Shown here: positions 8,646 through 17,167 of the stretch, piece after piece | Numbering within the stretch: position 1 is the stretch's first letter | Layout of the letters: each line of letters starts with the position of its first letter | Origin: CAMDKS01 sp964402975 | GTDB lineage: Bacteria; Bdellovibrionota_B; Oligoflexia; Oligoflexales; RGVZ01 | DNA length: 64,000 nt | Assembly (NCBI GenBank): GCA_964402975.1 | Contig: CAYOEM010000008.1 | Coordinates: forward strand, 1-64,000 | Reading direction: 5' to 3' | Translations under genes and position numbers: made by a program | Notes under the pieces: generated by a model | Databases searched by the model: none | Seen by the model: only the letters and a program-made list of their open reading frames with translations | Told to the model about the DNA's origin: nothing

Positions 8646-9107
8646 ATGGATAGTATCGGGATTGAAGCGACGACGGCCTCCTCAGGGGACGTGCACGGCC
8701 TCAGCATCCCTGCAGTGATTGGAATTTTAGCGCTCGTTCTTATTTTGGGTCTGATCTCGTCAAGACGATTTCGGGTCCGGGGTCTCGGCGTCCACCACTT
8801 ATTTCTCAAAATCGCACTGAAGCGGGCTAACGAGCAATTAGTTGGTTTTGTCCGTTCGCTGGACCTTGACGAGATGAACTTAGTCATGGGTGTCGCACCT
8901 CGCCGCGGCGAGGCCTTGCAGTTTGATCTCTCTTCTCTGCCTGGGTTTCCTGGTGAGGGCAAAATGGTCACAGGCAAAGTCAGTCGAGTAAAAAATATCG
9001 GGGAAAACAACCATAATTTTCTTGTGAGTGTTTCGCTCGAAATTCCATCTAAAACTGCGGAAGTCGCACTGAAGCTGTCTGACTACTTACGACAACTGCA
9101 CGGTTAA
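8646..9107 (+). CDS. membrane-anchored protein of unknown function
   Basis: 153 residues from ATG 8646, chosen because TTGGAG lies just upstream; a TTG at 8616 would extend it by 10 residues. One hydrophobic anchor lies at residues ~18-37 (AVIGILALVLILGLISS), followed by an arginine-rich junction and a soluble domain of ~110 residues. The soluble part ends in a strand-rich stretch (MVTGKVSRVKNIGENNH..., LVSVSLEIP). The beta-rich segment is vaguely PilZ-like but the RxxxR signature is not seen, so no function is claimed. aroE starts 15 bp later on the same strand, so the two are probably co-transcribed. Confidence 0.75.
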   Translation: MDSIGIEATTASSGDVHGLSIPAVIGILALVLILGLISSRRFRVRGLGVHHLFLKIALKRANEQLVGFVRSLDLDEMNLVMGVAPRRGEALQFDLSSLPGFPGEGKMVTGKVSRVKNIGENNHNFLVSVSLEIPSKTAEVALKLSDYLRQLHG

Positions 9108-9122
9108 TCCGGCTAAAACGAT

Positions 9123-9998
9123 ATGGCACTCATAACCGGGGATACTAAGCTATTTGGCCTCTTGGGCCACGAAACTAGCTACACCCTGTCACCAGTCATG
9201 CATAATCACTCCGCGAAGATCCTTCACCGAGACGCGGTCTATGTAAATTTTGATTTGAAAGCCGAGTACGTCAAGGCGTTTCTGGACGTTTTTTGGCAAT
9301 TGGGCGGCATTGGGCTAAACGTGACGGTGCCGCACAAATCTCTAGTCGCGTCTTTAGTACAAACCGACGCATTAACCGCCGTGAACACACTGGTGCGCAG
9401 CGAAAATGGATGGATCGGCCATTCGACTGACGGCGAAGGCTTTATCCAGGGTCTTTCGAGAGCAAAAGTAACTATTCATGATTTCGCAGCGGTCATCATC
9501 CTAGGTTCGGGTGGATCTGCTCAGTCGATTCTTGGGGCAATTGCGCAAGCCACAAGCGAAAAACCACCCATAACGGTTATTCATCGCCGGTCAAAAAGTC
9601 ATGACTCGAACATCCATGAAGCGGTCGGTAAAGTACCGGTGCAGATATTAACATTCCGAGAGCTAACTCCAGAGGCAGTCTCCGATACCCTGGAAAATCT
9701 ACAAGGCATCAAAAAGCTCGTCATTCAGGCGACCAGTGCGCCGAAAAATGGAGATCGGTTGCAACGGTATTCATCGGCACTAAAGCTTTTGACTCCCGAG
9801 GATCTTCTGGTCGACATAATTTATGACAAACCAAGTGAAATGTATTTTGAGGCCATCCGTCTTGGGCTAAATTGCCTGGACGGCATGCCTATGTTGATTG
9901 AACAAGCGCGCCTCAGTCAATTCCTGTGGTGGAAAAAATCCGCGTCCTATGACGACATGCTATTTGCAATAAAGAGTTCGGGCTGGCAGCCTCGTTAA
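9123..9998 (+). CDS. aroE: shikimate dehydrogenase
   Basis: 291 residues. NADPH-dependent reduction of 3-dehydroshikimate to shikimate in the aromatic amino acid pathway. Family motifs: substrate-binding YTLSPVMHN near residue 20, GIGLNVTVPHK with the catalytic lysine, the AVNTLV segment and HSTDGEGF with the catalytic aspartate, then the Rossmann glycine motif ILGSGGSAQS. The C-terminus has DGMPMLIEQA, typical for AroE. The ribosome site before ATG 9123 is weak, and the preceding gene ends 15 bp upstream, suggesting coupling. It is convergent with the carboxypeptidase gene. Confidence 0.95.
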   Translation: MALITGDTKLFGLLGHETSYTLSPVMHNHSAKILHRDAVYVNFDLKAEYVKAFLDVFWQLGGIGLNVTVPHKSLVASLVQTDALTAVNTLVRSENGWIGHSTDGEGFIQGLSRAKVTIHDFAAVIILGSGGSAQSILGAIAQATSEKPPITVIHRRSKSHDSNIHEAVGKVPVQILTFRELTPEAVSDTLENLQGIKKLVIQATSAPKNGDRLQRYSSALKLLTPEDLLVDIIYDKPSEMYFEAIRLGLNCLDGMPMLIEQARLSQFLWWKKSASYDDMLFAIKSSGWQPR

Positions 9999-10020
9999 AA
10001 TTGTCTCACCGACTGCCAGC
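9982..10020. repeat. inverted repeat between aroE and the M14 peptidase gene
   Basis: GCTGGCAG (9982-9989) and CTGCCAGC (10013-10020) form a perfect 8-bp stem with a 23-nt loop, straddling the aroE stop codon. The two genes are convergent, so it may end transcription from both sides, but there is no T-run and the loop is long. Confidence 0.4.
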
Positions 10021-10027
10021 TCGCCAA

Positions 10028-11491
10028 TTAATCGACCAAATCTAGCTTCAAATCAACACGTTCATTCCCAACTGTAATATTCTCCGATATTTCAGCTCCG
10101 TTGATTGCGACACTAACCCTGTACATGCCGGGCTTTAAAATCGCATGGAACGTCCCGTCAGCTTTAACCGGATAGGTCTGGTTTGTGTCCACTATTTTGT
10201 TATCAAGACCCAACGAGGTAATTCTAAGCTGACCCTCAGCTGTCCTTTGACCGTTCACTGTGACCACACCCCGAACACCGCTTTGACTTAGACGATCTAA
10301 CATCAATGCCCAACCTGGACGCATGCGCTCAACAGTCGACTGGCGCCAGCTGAACGGCGGCTGAAAGCCCTGACTACCGGAATTCACCTCGATCACGTAG
10401 GGCAGCACGCGATATGTATTGTAGTACCAGTCGATATCGCCACCATCCACGGAGTAAAGAAGCTCCCACGACGTCCCAGCTTCATAAGTTCCCGACCCGC
10501 TATCCTTCACAAGTTTGCGACCAAGCTCGCGCCCGAGCCCCTCGACAACATCGCGATCCTCCGCCCGCTCTCCATCACAGCCATATGGATAAATCACGAT
10601 TTCACTGTAGGAGTGATAGCTCACTGAAATAACTGGCTGGATCCTCGCCACCAAGCTCATAACGGCTTGCGTCTCTGGCTCACTGCCAGCGGATGGGCCA
10701 CGGTAGGTGTCACTATACGTGCTACCACTGCTCCCACCGCAGGAACCCCAGGCATATGGATAATTCCGGTTAATATCGACGCCGTATCCTTCTCTAGTAT
10801 TTTTACGCCACATACTGTTTGACGTCCAAACGCGGTTGTTACCATCCGGATTTACCATGGGTACAATCCAAATTTCGTTTGAATCAACCCAATTCTGAAC
10901 AGATTGGTCTGTTGTATACTTAACAGTTAACTGATCGATAATATCAATCGCAACTTCAGTCGTCATAACTTCACGCGCGTGATGCATGGCGTTAAAAAAT
11001 ACTGCAGGCTCGTTTTCACTTTGACTCACATTGTCACTAATTTTGACCGCCCAAATATCACGGCCTTCATGACTTTTCCCAATTGACTCCACACGAACCA
11101 ATGTCGGAAAGCGACTTGCGTAATTTTGCAACATCGACGTCAGCTCTGCATGAGTCGTATACCGGGCGTCCGGCGCCACATCCGGATCTGCATCTTTCGC
11201 ATTTAAAACCTCACCCAGCCCTAAGCTCTTAATAGTCGAAATAGAATTTTCACTCACAATAACGTCGGCCGTCCCAGCTTTGACATCGACACCGGCAACA
11301 TCAAACCCCTCAGCAACAAGGATACCAAGCCCCGAGTGATAGTCATTTAAATGAATTGTGACGATTTTGCGCCTTCCACCCTCGACGCCCAACACTTTCG
11401 AAGAGGGAGCGTGACCAAAGCTCAGAATCAGGCATAAAAAAATCGTCAACCGACCCACTAGCGAAACAATTGAAAATCCTTGGTTTGGCAT
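10028..11491 (-). CDS. secreted M14 zinc carboxypeptidase
   Basis: 487 residues from ATG 11491, which has AGGAGA 8 nt upstream and opens a signal peptide (RLTIFLCLILSFGHA); the longer frame to 11593 would run into queG. An N-terminal region of ~100 residues precedes the M14 domain. Zinc ligands are visible: His and Glu in NAMHHAREVMTTE and the later His in SVSYHSYSE; the catalytic Glu is probably in PYVIEVNSGS. MVNPDGNNRVW and DINRNYPYAWG are typical of the family. The last ~85 residues look like a carboxypeptidase-regulatory/transthyretin-like domain (GVVTVNGQRTAEGQL). It probably acts outside the cytoplasm on peptides or peptidoglycan stems; substrate unknown. Confidence 0.92.
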   Translation of the reverse strand: MPNQGFSIVSLVGRLTIFLCLILSFGHAPSSKVLGVEGGRRKIVTIHLNDYHSGLGILVAEGFDVAGVDVKAGTADVIVSENSISTIKSLGLGEVLNAKDADPDVAPDARYTTHAELTSMLQNYASRFPTLVRVESIGKSHEGRDIWAVKISDNVSQSENEPAVFFNAMHHAREVMTTEVAIDIIDQLTVKYTTDQSVQNWVDSNEIWIVPMVNPDGNNRVWTSNSMWRKNTREGYGVDINRNYPYAWGSCGGSSGSTYSDTYRGPSAGSEPETQAVMSLVARIQPVISVSYHSYSEIVIYPYGCDGERAEDRDVVEGLGRELGRKLVKDSGSGTYEAGTSWELLYSVDGGDIDWYYNTYRVLPYVIEVNSGSQGFQPPFSWRQSTVERMRPGWALMLDRLSQSGVRGVVTVNGQRTAEGQLRITSLGLDNKIVDTNQTYPVKADGTFHAILKPGMYRVSVAINGAEISENITVGNERVDLKLDLVD

Positions 11492-11613
11492 CGTGACTCT
11501 CCTTTTAAAAGACTGCTGATTTAGCTGGTCGTTTGCTCGAAATTTTCGGAAAATTATCTGACAATTGTACGCCAGCAACACGAGCATGGTCAATTTTCAG
11601 TCCCGAGGTCAGG

Positions 11614-12720
11614 TTGCAAAGCCAACTCATAAAACTTGCTGATATCTACGACTTCGTCGGCAAAGCTGCCGAAAGCGAAGGCCTTCACTTTTTAGGCATT
11701 TCAGACTTAAACGTCACAGATGACTTCGTGCGCTATCGGGCCTGGTTAGACGAAAAACGTCACGCATCTATGGCGTGGATGGAACGCAACATGGAGATTA
11801 GGGAAAAACCTGATCTCTTGTTGCAGAGAGCCACCTCTGCATTCATATTTGGCTTCCCGTATTACCTTGGTGATCGATGGCACCGTCCTCTGTCGGGGCA
11901 AAAACCATTTATTGCACAGTACGCAAGACTTAAAGATTATCATTCATTTCTTCGTCAAAAGGTATCCCGAGTCCAAAAACAAATCGAAAACACCTTTATT
12001 TCAGATGCTAATTGGAGAGTCACCGTGGACTCTGCGCCCGTTCTTGAACGCGCTTTAGCTTTTAAAAGCAGTGGAGGGTTCATCGGCAAAAACACCTGCT
12101 TTATCCACCCCGAGCGAGGAAGCTTCTACCTTCTTGCAGAGCTATTCACCACGCTACCAATCGCGCATGATGGAAAATCTGCTAAAACGTCTGAGCACAA
12201 ACAAAGAACCGATCAAGGCGGTTGTGGTTCTTGCAGACGATGCCAGGTCCACTGCCCGACGGGAGCACTCGACCAGGACTACCGAATCGATGCAGGAAAA
12301 TGCATCTCATATTGGACGATTGAGCATCGCGGCGTGATTCCCGTAAATTATTGGAGGTGGGTCGGCCACTATCTATTTGGCTGTGATATTTGCCAACTTG
12401 TGTGCCCGTATAACAGGGACCTTGCAGTATCAGACGAAGCTAGACAGCTAACGAGGATACAATCTACACCAGATCTGATCGACATGGTTCAAATGGACCA
12501 GAAGTTCTATGAAAAAAATTTTGGCGGAACACCGATGACCAGAGCAAAAATGTCGGGTCTTCGGCGCAATGCTGTCATCGCCTGCGTAGTCAAAGATGAT
12601 CCACGTATTTTTACATGTCTTGACGCGTTAAAATCCGACCCGGATGCCGTCGTCGCTGAGACCGCTCGACAAATACCAGACTACCTACAATTGGCTAAGA
12701 CAGCGCCGATTAGTCCTTAA
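11614..12720 (+). CDS. queG: epoxyqueuosine reductase
   Basis: 368 residues from TTG 11614, chosen because GAGG lies 5 nt upstream and the length then fits QueG; the frame stays open to TTG 11533. QueG is a cobalamin-dependent iron-sulfur enzyme that makes queuosine from epoxyqueuosine in tRNA. Two 4Fe-4S motifs are visible: CGSCRRCQVHCPTGAL and GCDICQLVCPYN. The DUF1730 part has DSAPVLERALAFKSSGGFIG and KNTCFIHPERGS. A cobalamin-processing adenosyltransferase is encoded at 21191. The 3' end overlaps kdsA by 11 bp, tail to tail. Confidence 0.93.
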   Translation: MQSQLIKLADIYDFVGKAAESEGLHFLGISDLNVTDDFVRYRAWLDEKRHASMAWMERNMEIREKPDLLLQRATSAFIFGFPYYLGDRWHRPLSGQKPFIAQYARLKDYHSFLRQKVSRVQKQIENTFISDANWRVTVDSAPVLERALAFKSSGGFIGKNTCFIHPERGSFYLLAELFTTLPIAHDGKSAKTSEHKQRTDQGGCGSCRRCQVHCPTGALDQDYRIDAGKCISYWTIEHRGVIPVNYWRWVGHYLFGCDICQLVCPYNRDLAVSDEARQLTRIQSTPDLIDMVQMDQKFYEKNFGGTPMTRAKMSGLRRNAVIACVVKDDPRIFTCLDALKSDPDAVVAETARQIPDYLQLAKTAPISP

Positions 12721-13558
12721 ATGCTTTATCGATTGCGCTAAACTCGCGCGCCTGGTGCCACAATGGAATGATCTGCCTGAGTAGATCTTCCGCCTGACGT
12801 ATTGAGAGTTGAACAGATTTATCACTTTTAGCACGGGCGGGTTCTGGATGAACCTCCAAAAAATATCCTTGAAGATAGCCGGTAGCCGTAGCTGCCCGCG
12901 CGAGCGGGGGCGCAAAGCGCCTATCACCTCCGGAACTTTTACCACCATCACCTGCGGCTGGCAGTTGTGTTGAGTGAGTGATGTCAAAGATGACCGGCAC
13001 GCGGGCCTCCGCCATCATCGCAAAAGACCTCATATCTACGACCAAATTGCCGTATCCAAAGCTTGCCCCACGCTCTGTTAAAGCAACGCGCAAAGGTAGG
13101 TTTTTATGCGAACAGGCCGCACGCGCTTTCTCCACGGCATTCAACATTGCGTCGGGTGCTACCATTTGGCCCTTCTTGATATTGACCATTCTTCCGGTTT
13201 CACACGCAGCGACAATTAGATCCGTTTGCCGACATAGGAAGGCTGGAATCTGAAGCACATCCACGACGGCGGCACATTGGGACGCCTGATACGTCTCGTG
13301 AATGTCAGTAAGAATGGGCACTTTATATTTGTTTTTTATAGACTGAAACCACGTCAAAGCCTGTTCGAGGCCAGGACCTCGGTAGGAATCAACAGCCGTT
13401 CTGTTTGCTTTGTCAAAACTTGCCTTAAAAGTGAGCTCAAAGTTCAACTCTTTTGATAGTTTCAACAGTGGCTCCACTACGGTTTCGAGCAAGCCTAAAG
13501 ATTCGGCCACGCACGGCCCAGCATAGACGATTGGCCTTGTGATTTCTGATACTTGCAT
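12710..13558 (-). CDS. kdsA: 2-dehydro-3-deoxyphosphooctonate aldolase (KDO-8-P synthase)
   Basis: 282 residues. Condenses phosphoenolpyruvate with arabinose 5-phosphate to make KDO-8-phosphate for the LPS inner core, so the cell has a KDO-type outer membrane. Motifs: YAGPCVAES at the N-terminus, KASFDKANRT, PGLEQAL, DVLQIPAFLCRQTD, and DITHSTQLP. Cys16 in AGPC stands where the metal-independent E. coli enzyme has Asn; known biochemistry of the family ties this Cys to the metal-dependent class. ATG 13558 has a GGGGG site. It overlaps queG by 11 bp, tail to tail. Confidence 0.95.
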   Translation of the reverse strand: MQVSEITRPIVYAGPCVAESLGLLETVVEPLLKLSKELNFELTFKASFDKANRTAVDSYRGPGLEQALTWFQSIKNKYKVPILTDIHETYQASQCAAVVDVLQIPAFLCRQTDLIVAACETGRMVNIKKGQMVAPDAMLNAVEKARAACSHKNLPLRVALTERGASFGYGNLVVDMRSFAMMAEARVPVIFDITHSTQLPAAGDGGKSSGGDRRFAPPLARAATATGYLQGYFLEVHPEPARAKSDKSVQLSIRQAEDLLRQIIPLWHQAREFSAIDKAFKD

Positions 13559-13609
13559 AGTTTTTACCCCCGCATCGATCTCCTATACCATAAAACCGGC
13601 TAAAGCTCC

Positions 13610-13638
13610 TTGACTAAATGATTAAGCACAGTTACAAA
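13610..13638 (+). promoter_or_regulatory. sigma70-type promoter of tRNA-Phe
   Basis: TTGACT (13610-13615), 17-nt spacer, TACAAA (13633-13638). The predicted start is about 15-20 nt before the tRNA 5' end at 13661. It may also drive secG, which starts 32 bp after the tRNA. Confidence 0.6.
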
Positions 13639-13660
13639 AACGCTTCTCTAAGTGTGCGAT

Positions 13661-13736
13661 GGCTCTTTAGCTCAGTCGGTAGAGCAATGGATTGAAAATC
13701 CATGTGTCCCCAGTTCGATTCTGGGAGGAGCCACCA
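13661..13736 (+). tRNA. tRNA-Phe (GAA)
   Basis: 76 nt with encoded CCA. Acceptor stem GGCTCTT pairs with AGGAGCC (one G-U). D-loop AGCTCAGTCGGTAGAGC, anticodon GAA at 13694-13696 in loop TTGAAAA, and T-loop GTTCGATTC are all present. A good promoter lies at 13610-13638 and secG follows 32 bp downstream. Confidence 0.97.
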
Positions 13737-13768
13737 CGTTTCCCTCCTTAATGATACAAGGATTGCAA

Positions 13769-14140
13769 ATGGAAACTTTCGTTACTGTTATTCACGTTAT
13801 AGTGTCGCTATTTTTGGTGCTCGTTGTACTGGTACAGGCCGGCAACGCTGGCGGCGTCGGAGCGGCTTTTGGTGGTGGTAACTCATCGGGGGTGTTCGGC
13901 GCATCGGGAGCTAACCAGCTTCTAAGCCGACTTACTTACGGCGCTGCGGCCGTATTTATGACAACCTCGCTGGTATTGACAGTTGTTGCTGCACGGGCCG
14001 GAAAGACAGGCCTGATGGAGAAACTGCAAGTGACTCCAGCTCCTGCAGCACCAACAGCTCCAGCAGCGACGACAGAACCTGCGGCGGCCGCACCAAGCGC
14101 AACTCCAGCTCCGACACCCTCAGGAGAGACCAAGAAATAG
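13769..14140 (+). CDS. secG: preprotein translocase subunit SecG
   Basis: 123 residues from ATG 13769, preceded by AAGGA; an in-frame ATG at 13751 lacks a site. SecG is the small membrane subunit of SecYEG that helps SecA-driven export. The family shape is clear: TM1 (VIHVIVSLFLVLVVLVQAG), the Gly-rich loop GGVGAAFGGGNSSGVFG, then RLTYGAAAVFMTTSLVLTVV. The last ~45 residues are Ala/Pro/Thr-rich and disordered, longer than in E. coli. secY is in the ribosomal cluster at 55098. Confidence 0.95.
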   Translation: METFVTVIHVIVSLFLVLVVLVQAGNAGGVGAAFGGGNSSGVFGASGANQLLSRLTYGAAAVFMTTSLVLTVVAARAGKTGLMEKLQVTPAPAAPTAPAATTEPAAAAPSATPAPTPSGETKK

Positions 14141-14198
14141 CATTAGGCAGACCAAGGCATCAGCTCTCTCGAAAACGGCCGATGACTTAGAGTGATAA

Positions 14199-14283
14199 GC
14201 AGTCGTGGTGGAATTGGTAGACACGCATGTTTGAGGGGCATGTGAGGCGACTCGTGTGGGTTCAAGTCCCACCGACTGCACCA
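14199..14283 (+). tRNA. tRNA-Leu (GAG)
   Basis: 85 nt class II tRNA with encoded CCA. Acceptor GCAGTCG pairs with CGACTGC. The anticodon stem CATGT/GCATG encloses loop TTGAGGG, with anticodon GAG at 14233-14235. The long variable arm and T-loop GTTCAAGTC are visible. It lies 58 bp after secG. Confidence 0.96.
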
Positions 14284-14303
14284 ACTAAAAGCTTTAAGAA
14301 GAC

Positions 14304-14846
14304 TCAGAGTTCATCCGCAATCGATTTTAGACTTTCTCTAACGACATCATTTGACTGAGTATAGTGGCGCGTTATGACGCTCAAAAGCGCGTTCAACTTG
14401 TCAAGCGATAGCACATCCTGACCAGAGAGCTCTTCCAGCCGCTCTTCCTCAAAATTCAGAGGACAGACATCCCGGAACTCATTCGTTACCCCATCTCCCG
14501 CGCTCTCTTCTACCCATGAAATGGGAGCCCCATGTGTTCGGCAAATCACGGGTCGGGCCTCGTAAATACCGCAAGCCCCCTTTGCATCTAAAAACCTACA
14601 AAACTCGGGTTCATTTTTCATTTTCGAAAGGTCTTTGATTTTAGCCGCTCTGTCAGGATGATCTTGAAGCCAACGTTTTATAAAGTCTGCTTCTACCCTG
14701 GATACAGAAAGACCCTGACGGCAACATCCATAACAACCCACTGCGCAGCTAAATTTTTCTGGGTGCCGGGCGTACACTGAGCGAAAGAATTCATCGACCT
14801 TCGTCAAAAGTTGAGCATAGTTTTGGAAGACGTTATGCTGTGTCAT
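14304..14846 (-). CDS. YkgJ-type cysteine-cluster protein
   Basis: 180 residues from ATG 14846 (a GTG two codons earlier is less likely). Cysteines are spaced as in the CxxCxxCC family: CAVGCYGCCRQG at about residue 38, then EFCRFLDAKGACGIYEARP and VICRTHGAP, and a late VCPLNFEEE. This arrangement is thought to bind zinc or an iron-sulfur cluster. The family is widespread and its function is unknown. It ends 20 bp from tRNA-Leu, tail to tail. Confidence 0.85.
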   Translation of the reverse strand: MTQHNVFQNYAQLLTKVDEFFRSVYARHPEKFSCAVGCYGCCRQGLSVSRVEADFIKRWLQDHPDRAAKIKDLSKMKNEPEFCRFLDAKGACGIYEARPVICRTHGAPISWVEESAGDGVTNEFRDVCPLNFEEERLEELSGQDVLSLDKLNALLSVITRHYTQSNDVVRESLKSIADEL

Positions 14847-14932
14847 GGTCACTATTCGGGCGCTGAAAGGGTCAAGACTTAGCCCCAGACGATGGGACCA
14901 AAAATGTTGTTACGGAGAGGAGTTGTAGGCGC

Positions 14933-15646
14933 GTGACAAGTAAAAATCAAGAAACGATTATCAGGCTAATCCGCCTCGCGTTCGGATTGGTTCTAGGCGT
15001 TACTCTTTACAAAGTCGCCCTTATGTATGCCTCCGTCGACTGCCAAACCATGCAGGACAGCGTCCGCAATAGCGGCTACAGGGGCGCCTTAAAAATATTA
15101 ATAGGCCTATTTACACTATCAAGTTTAGGAGTCCCGGCGGCTATAGCTGGATTACTAGGCGGTCTGTTTCTAGGTCCGGCCCTGGGCGGGCCTTTTGCTT
15201 CACTGGCCGTTCTTATCAGTTCGGTTTGTCTCTGGTTGTTGGGAAAGAAAATTCAAAATATATCGTGGGCTAACAGCATTATAGAACGACACTTAACGTC
15301 TCAAGCTTGGTTTCAACGGGCGATGGAGCTCCATTCCACATCTGGATTTCATTGGCTCACTTCACAAGGCATCATAGCGAAAGTCCCACTTCCTATTTTT
15401 GCATTAATGATCGGAGCGCGAGTCAAACATCTGACGACTACATCATTTGTCGCTGGTATATTTGCTGCATCGGTATTTTATTCAGCAGGATACGCTCTAG
15501 CCGGCGCAAGCATTGGCTGCTCAGTGATAAACCATGCTTTGGGCGTTTCATTTGACCAATATAAAACACTAACTTTAATCAGTTGCATCCTGCTTCTGAT
15601 TTTGTCCAAAGTTCAAACTTACGTGCAAGGAAAAGTTGAGTCATGA
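14933..15646 (+). CDS. VTT/TVP38-DedA-like inner membrane protein
   Basis: 237 residues with a GTG start after a GGAGAGGAG site. About five to six hydrophobic segments are present. The core LGVPAAIAGLLGGLFLGPAL fits the re-entrant Gly/Pro-rich loop of the VTT (SNARE-associated/DedA) fold, and TSQGIIAKVPLPIFALMIGA fits the second half. Proteins of this fold include lipid scramblases and membrane-homeostasis factors; the substrate here is unknown. Its stop overlaps the zinc-ribbon gene by 4 bp (ATGA), suggesting coupling. Confidence 0.7.
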   Translation: MTSKNQETIIRLIRLAFGLVLGVTLYKVALMYASVDCQTMQDSVRNSGYRGALKILIGLFTLSSLGVPAAIAGLLGGLFLGPALGGPFASLAVLISSVCLWLLGKKIQNISWANSIIERHLTSQAWFQRAMELHSTSGFHWLTSQGIIAKVPLPIFALMIGARVKHLTTTSFVAGIFAASVFYSAGYALAGASIGCSVINHALGVSFDQYKTLTLISCILLLILSKVQTYVQGKVES

Positions 15647-15882
15647 CAGAAGAGAGACGCACATTATCACGATGCCCTATATGTTCGGGGCCAGTCAGAA
15701 CCAACCCGAGTGAACCGAATACCGTTCGCTGTCGTAACAGCTCATGCAAACAAAACCACTTAAACGTGACCTGTCCGCGTTGTAAAGCATCCGACATCGA
15801 GCAGATCGCCTGGCGCGAAAGCAAGTGGCACTATACATGCGCCGACTGCCAACATCACTGGTCGTCCGTTGAAAACAATTAG
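15643..15882 (+). CDS. small double zinc-ribbon protein
   Basis: 79 residues. Four cysteine pairs form two ribbons: CPICSGP with VRCRNSSCKQ, and CPRCKASD with YTCADCQHHW. Tandem zinc ribbons of this size are usually nucleic-acid or protein adaptors; no specific family is recognised. Translation is probably coupled to the upstream membrane protein by the ATGA overlap. The end overlaps pilC by 4 bp, tail to tail. Confidence 0.75.
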   Translation: MTEERRTLSRCPICSGPVRTNPSEPNTVRCRNSSCKQNHLNVTCPRCKASDIEQIAWRESKWHYTCADCQHHWSSVENN

Positions 15883-17156
15883 TTTCCGATGGTCCCGCCG
15901 AGATCGAAGACCGGAAGATACATGGCAATCACGAGAAAGCCCACGAGACCACCAATTCCAACGATCAGAAGAGGCTCAATCATACCAAGCATTGTTTTTA
16001 TAGCCTGATCGACCTCATCTTCGTAAAACGCAGCAACTTTCATAAGCATCTCGTCAGTCTTACCCGCCTGCTCTCCCACTTGGATCATAGAAACAACCAT
16101 TTTAGGGAAAATCGGATTTTCACTAAGCGGCACGCTCATCTGTTGGCCTTTCTCTATGCGGGCCCGGCACTCGAGGATGAACTTTTCCATAACCGCATTT
16201 CCGGACGATGCGGCGCATATATTCAAAGCTTGCAGCAGGTTTACACCAGAAGACAGCATGGAAGACATGGTTGAGCAAAATCGGCCAACGGAAATTTTCT
16301 TGACTACATCGCCGATGATAGGCACTTTCAGCATGAACATATCAAACTGATAGCGGCCTTTTGGCGTTTTCGTGTATTTCACGAGCCCAAAGCCGGCAAT
16401 AATTATTCCACCAAGCAAGACATACCAACTGTTTACGAAAAAATCAGAAATATTAACAACCATCTGAGTGATAGCTGGTAGCGGTTTCCCCGCATCGACA
16501 AACTGTTTTGTGAATGCTGGAACCACGAAAATCATCAAACCTGAGACTACAGCAAGCGCCACAACTATAATAAGCGACGGATATACCATGGCCGATTTTA
16601 GCTGCGATTTTATTTTTGACGATTTCTCGATGTACTCCAAAAGTTTCATCATAATGTCAGAGAGGCGGCCGCTCTCCTCTCCCGCCTTAATCATGGAGCG
16701 ATAAAGCGAATCAAAGCAAAGTGGATACCTCGCTAGCGCCTGGCTTAGGCTATTACCCTCTTCAATCCCTTTACGAACACCGGCCAAGACCCCACCAAAC
16801 AAAGGTAAACGTTGCTGCTTGGACAAGATATCAAGTGACTGATTTAAAGGAATCCCACTTTCGAGCATCGTGGCCAGCTGCTTAGTCATAACGACCAAGT
16901 CCTTATCAGGCACCTTGAAAGTACTGACTGAACCAAACGTTATATTACCTTTTGCATCGATCTTGAGTTTTCCGCCCAGTAAAACGATTCCACCGGGCGC
17001 ACCTCCTCCATCGTCGAGCGATGCTTCCTTCAAAGTAACAACTGATAATCTTTTTCTGGAAAGAAGAGTTTTGGCCATATCTTTAGATGGAGCAGAAATT
17101 TTACCCTCTTCCGTTTTACCGGCTGAGTTACGCGCTTTGTAGATGAATTCTGCCAT
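15879..17156 (-). CDS. pilC: type IV pilus inner-membrane platform protein
   Basis: 425 residues. Two T2SSF repeats: one near residues 80-200 (QLATMLESGIPLNQSLDIL) and one near 280-400 (FCSTMSSMLSSGVNLLQAL, IQVGEQAGKTDEMLMKVA). Three hydrophobic segments anchor it (IIVVALAVVSGLMIFVVPAF; YVLLGGIIIAGFG; LLIVGIGGLVGFLVIAMYLP). PilC couples the cytoplasmic motors PilB/PilT to the pilin base. It is the last gene of the pilB-pilT-pilC unit, 11 bp behind pilT. Confidence 0.95.
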   Translation of the reverse strand: MAEFIYKARNSAGKTEEGKISAPSKDMAKTLLSRKRLSVVTLKEASLDDGGGAPGGIVLLGGKLKIDAKGNITFGSVSTFKVPDKDLVVMTKQLATMLESGIPLNQSLDILSKQQRLPLFGGVLAGVRKGIEEGNSLSQALARYPLCFDSLYRSMIKAGEESGRLSDIMMKLLEYIEKSSKIKSQLKSAMVYPSLIIVVALAVVSGLMIFVVPAFTKQFVDAGKPLPAITQMVVNISDFFVNSWYVLLGGIIIAGFGLVKYTKTPKGRYQFDMFMLKVPIIGDVVKKISVGRFCSTMSSMLSSGVNLLQALNICAASSGNAVMEKFILECRARIEKGQQMSVPLSENPIFPKMVVSMIQVGEQAGKTDEMLMKVAAFYEDEVDQAIKTMLGMIEPLLIVGIGGLVGFLVIAMYLPVFDLGGTIGN

Positions 17157-17167
17157 GGCTCAACTCC

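Noticed and set aside
13652..13768. N-terminal extension of secG through the tRNA-Phe gene
   Set aside because: The longer frame reads through a perfect tRNA; the ATG at 13769 with AAGGA is the start.
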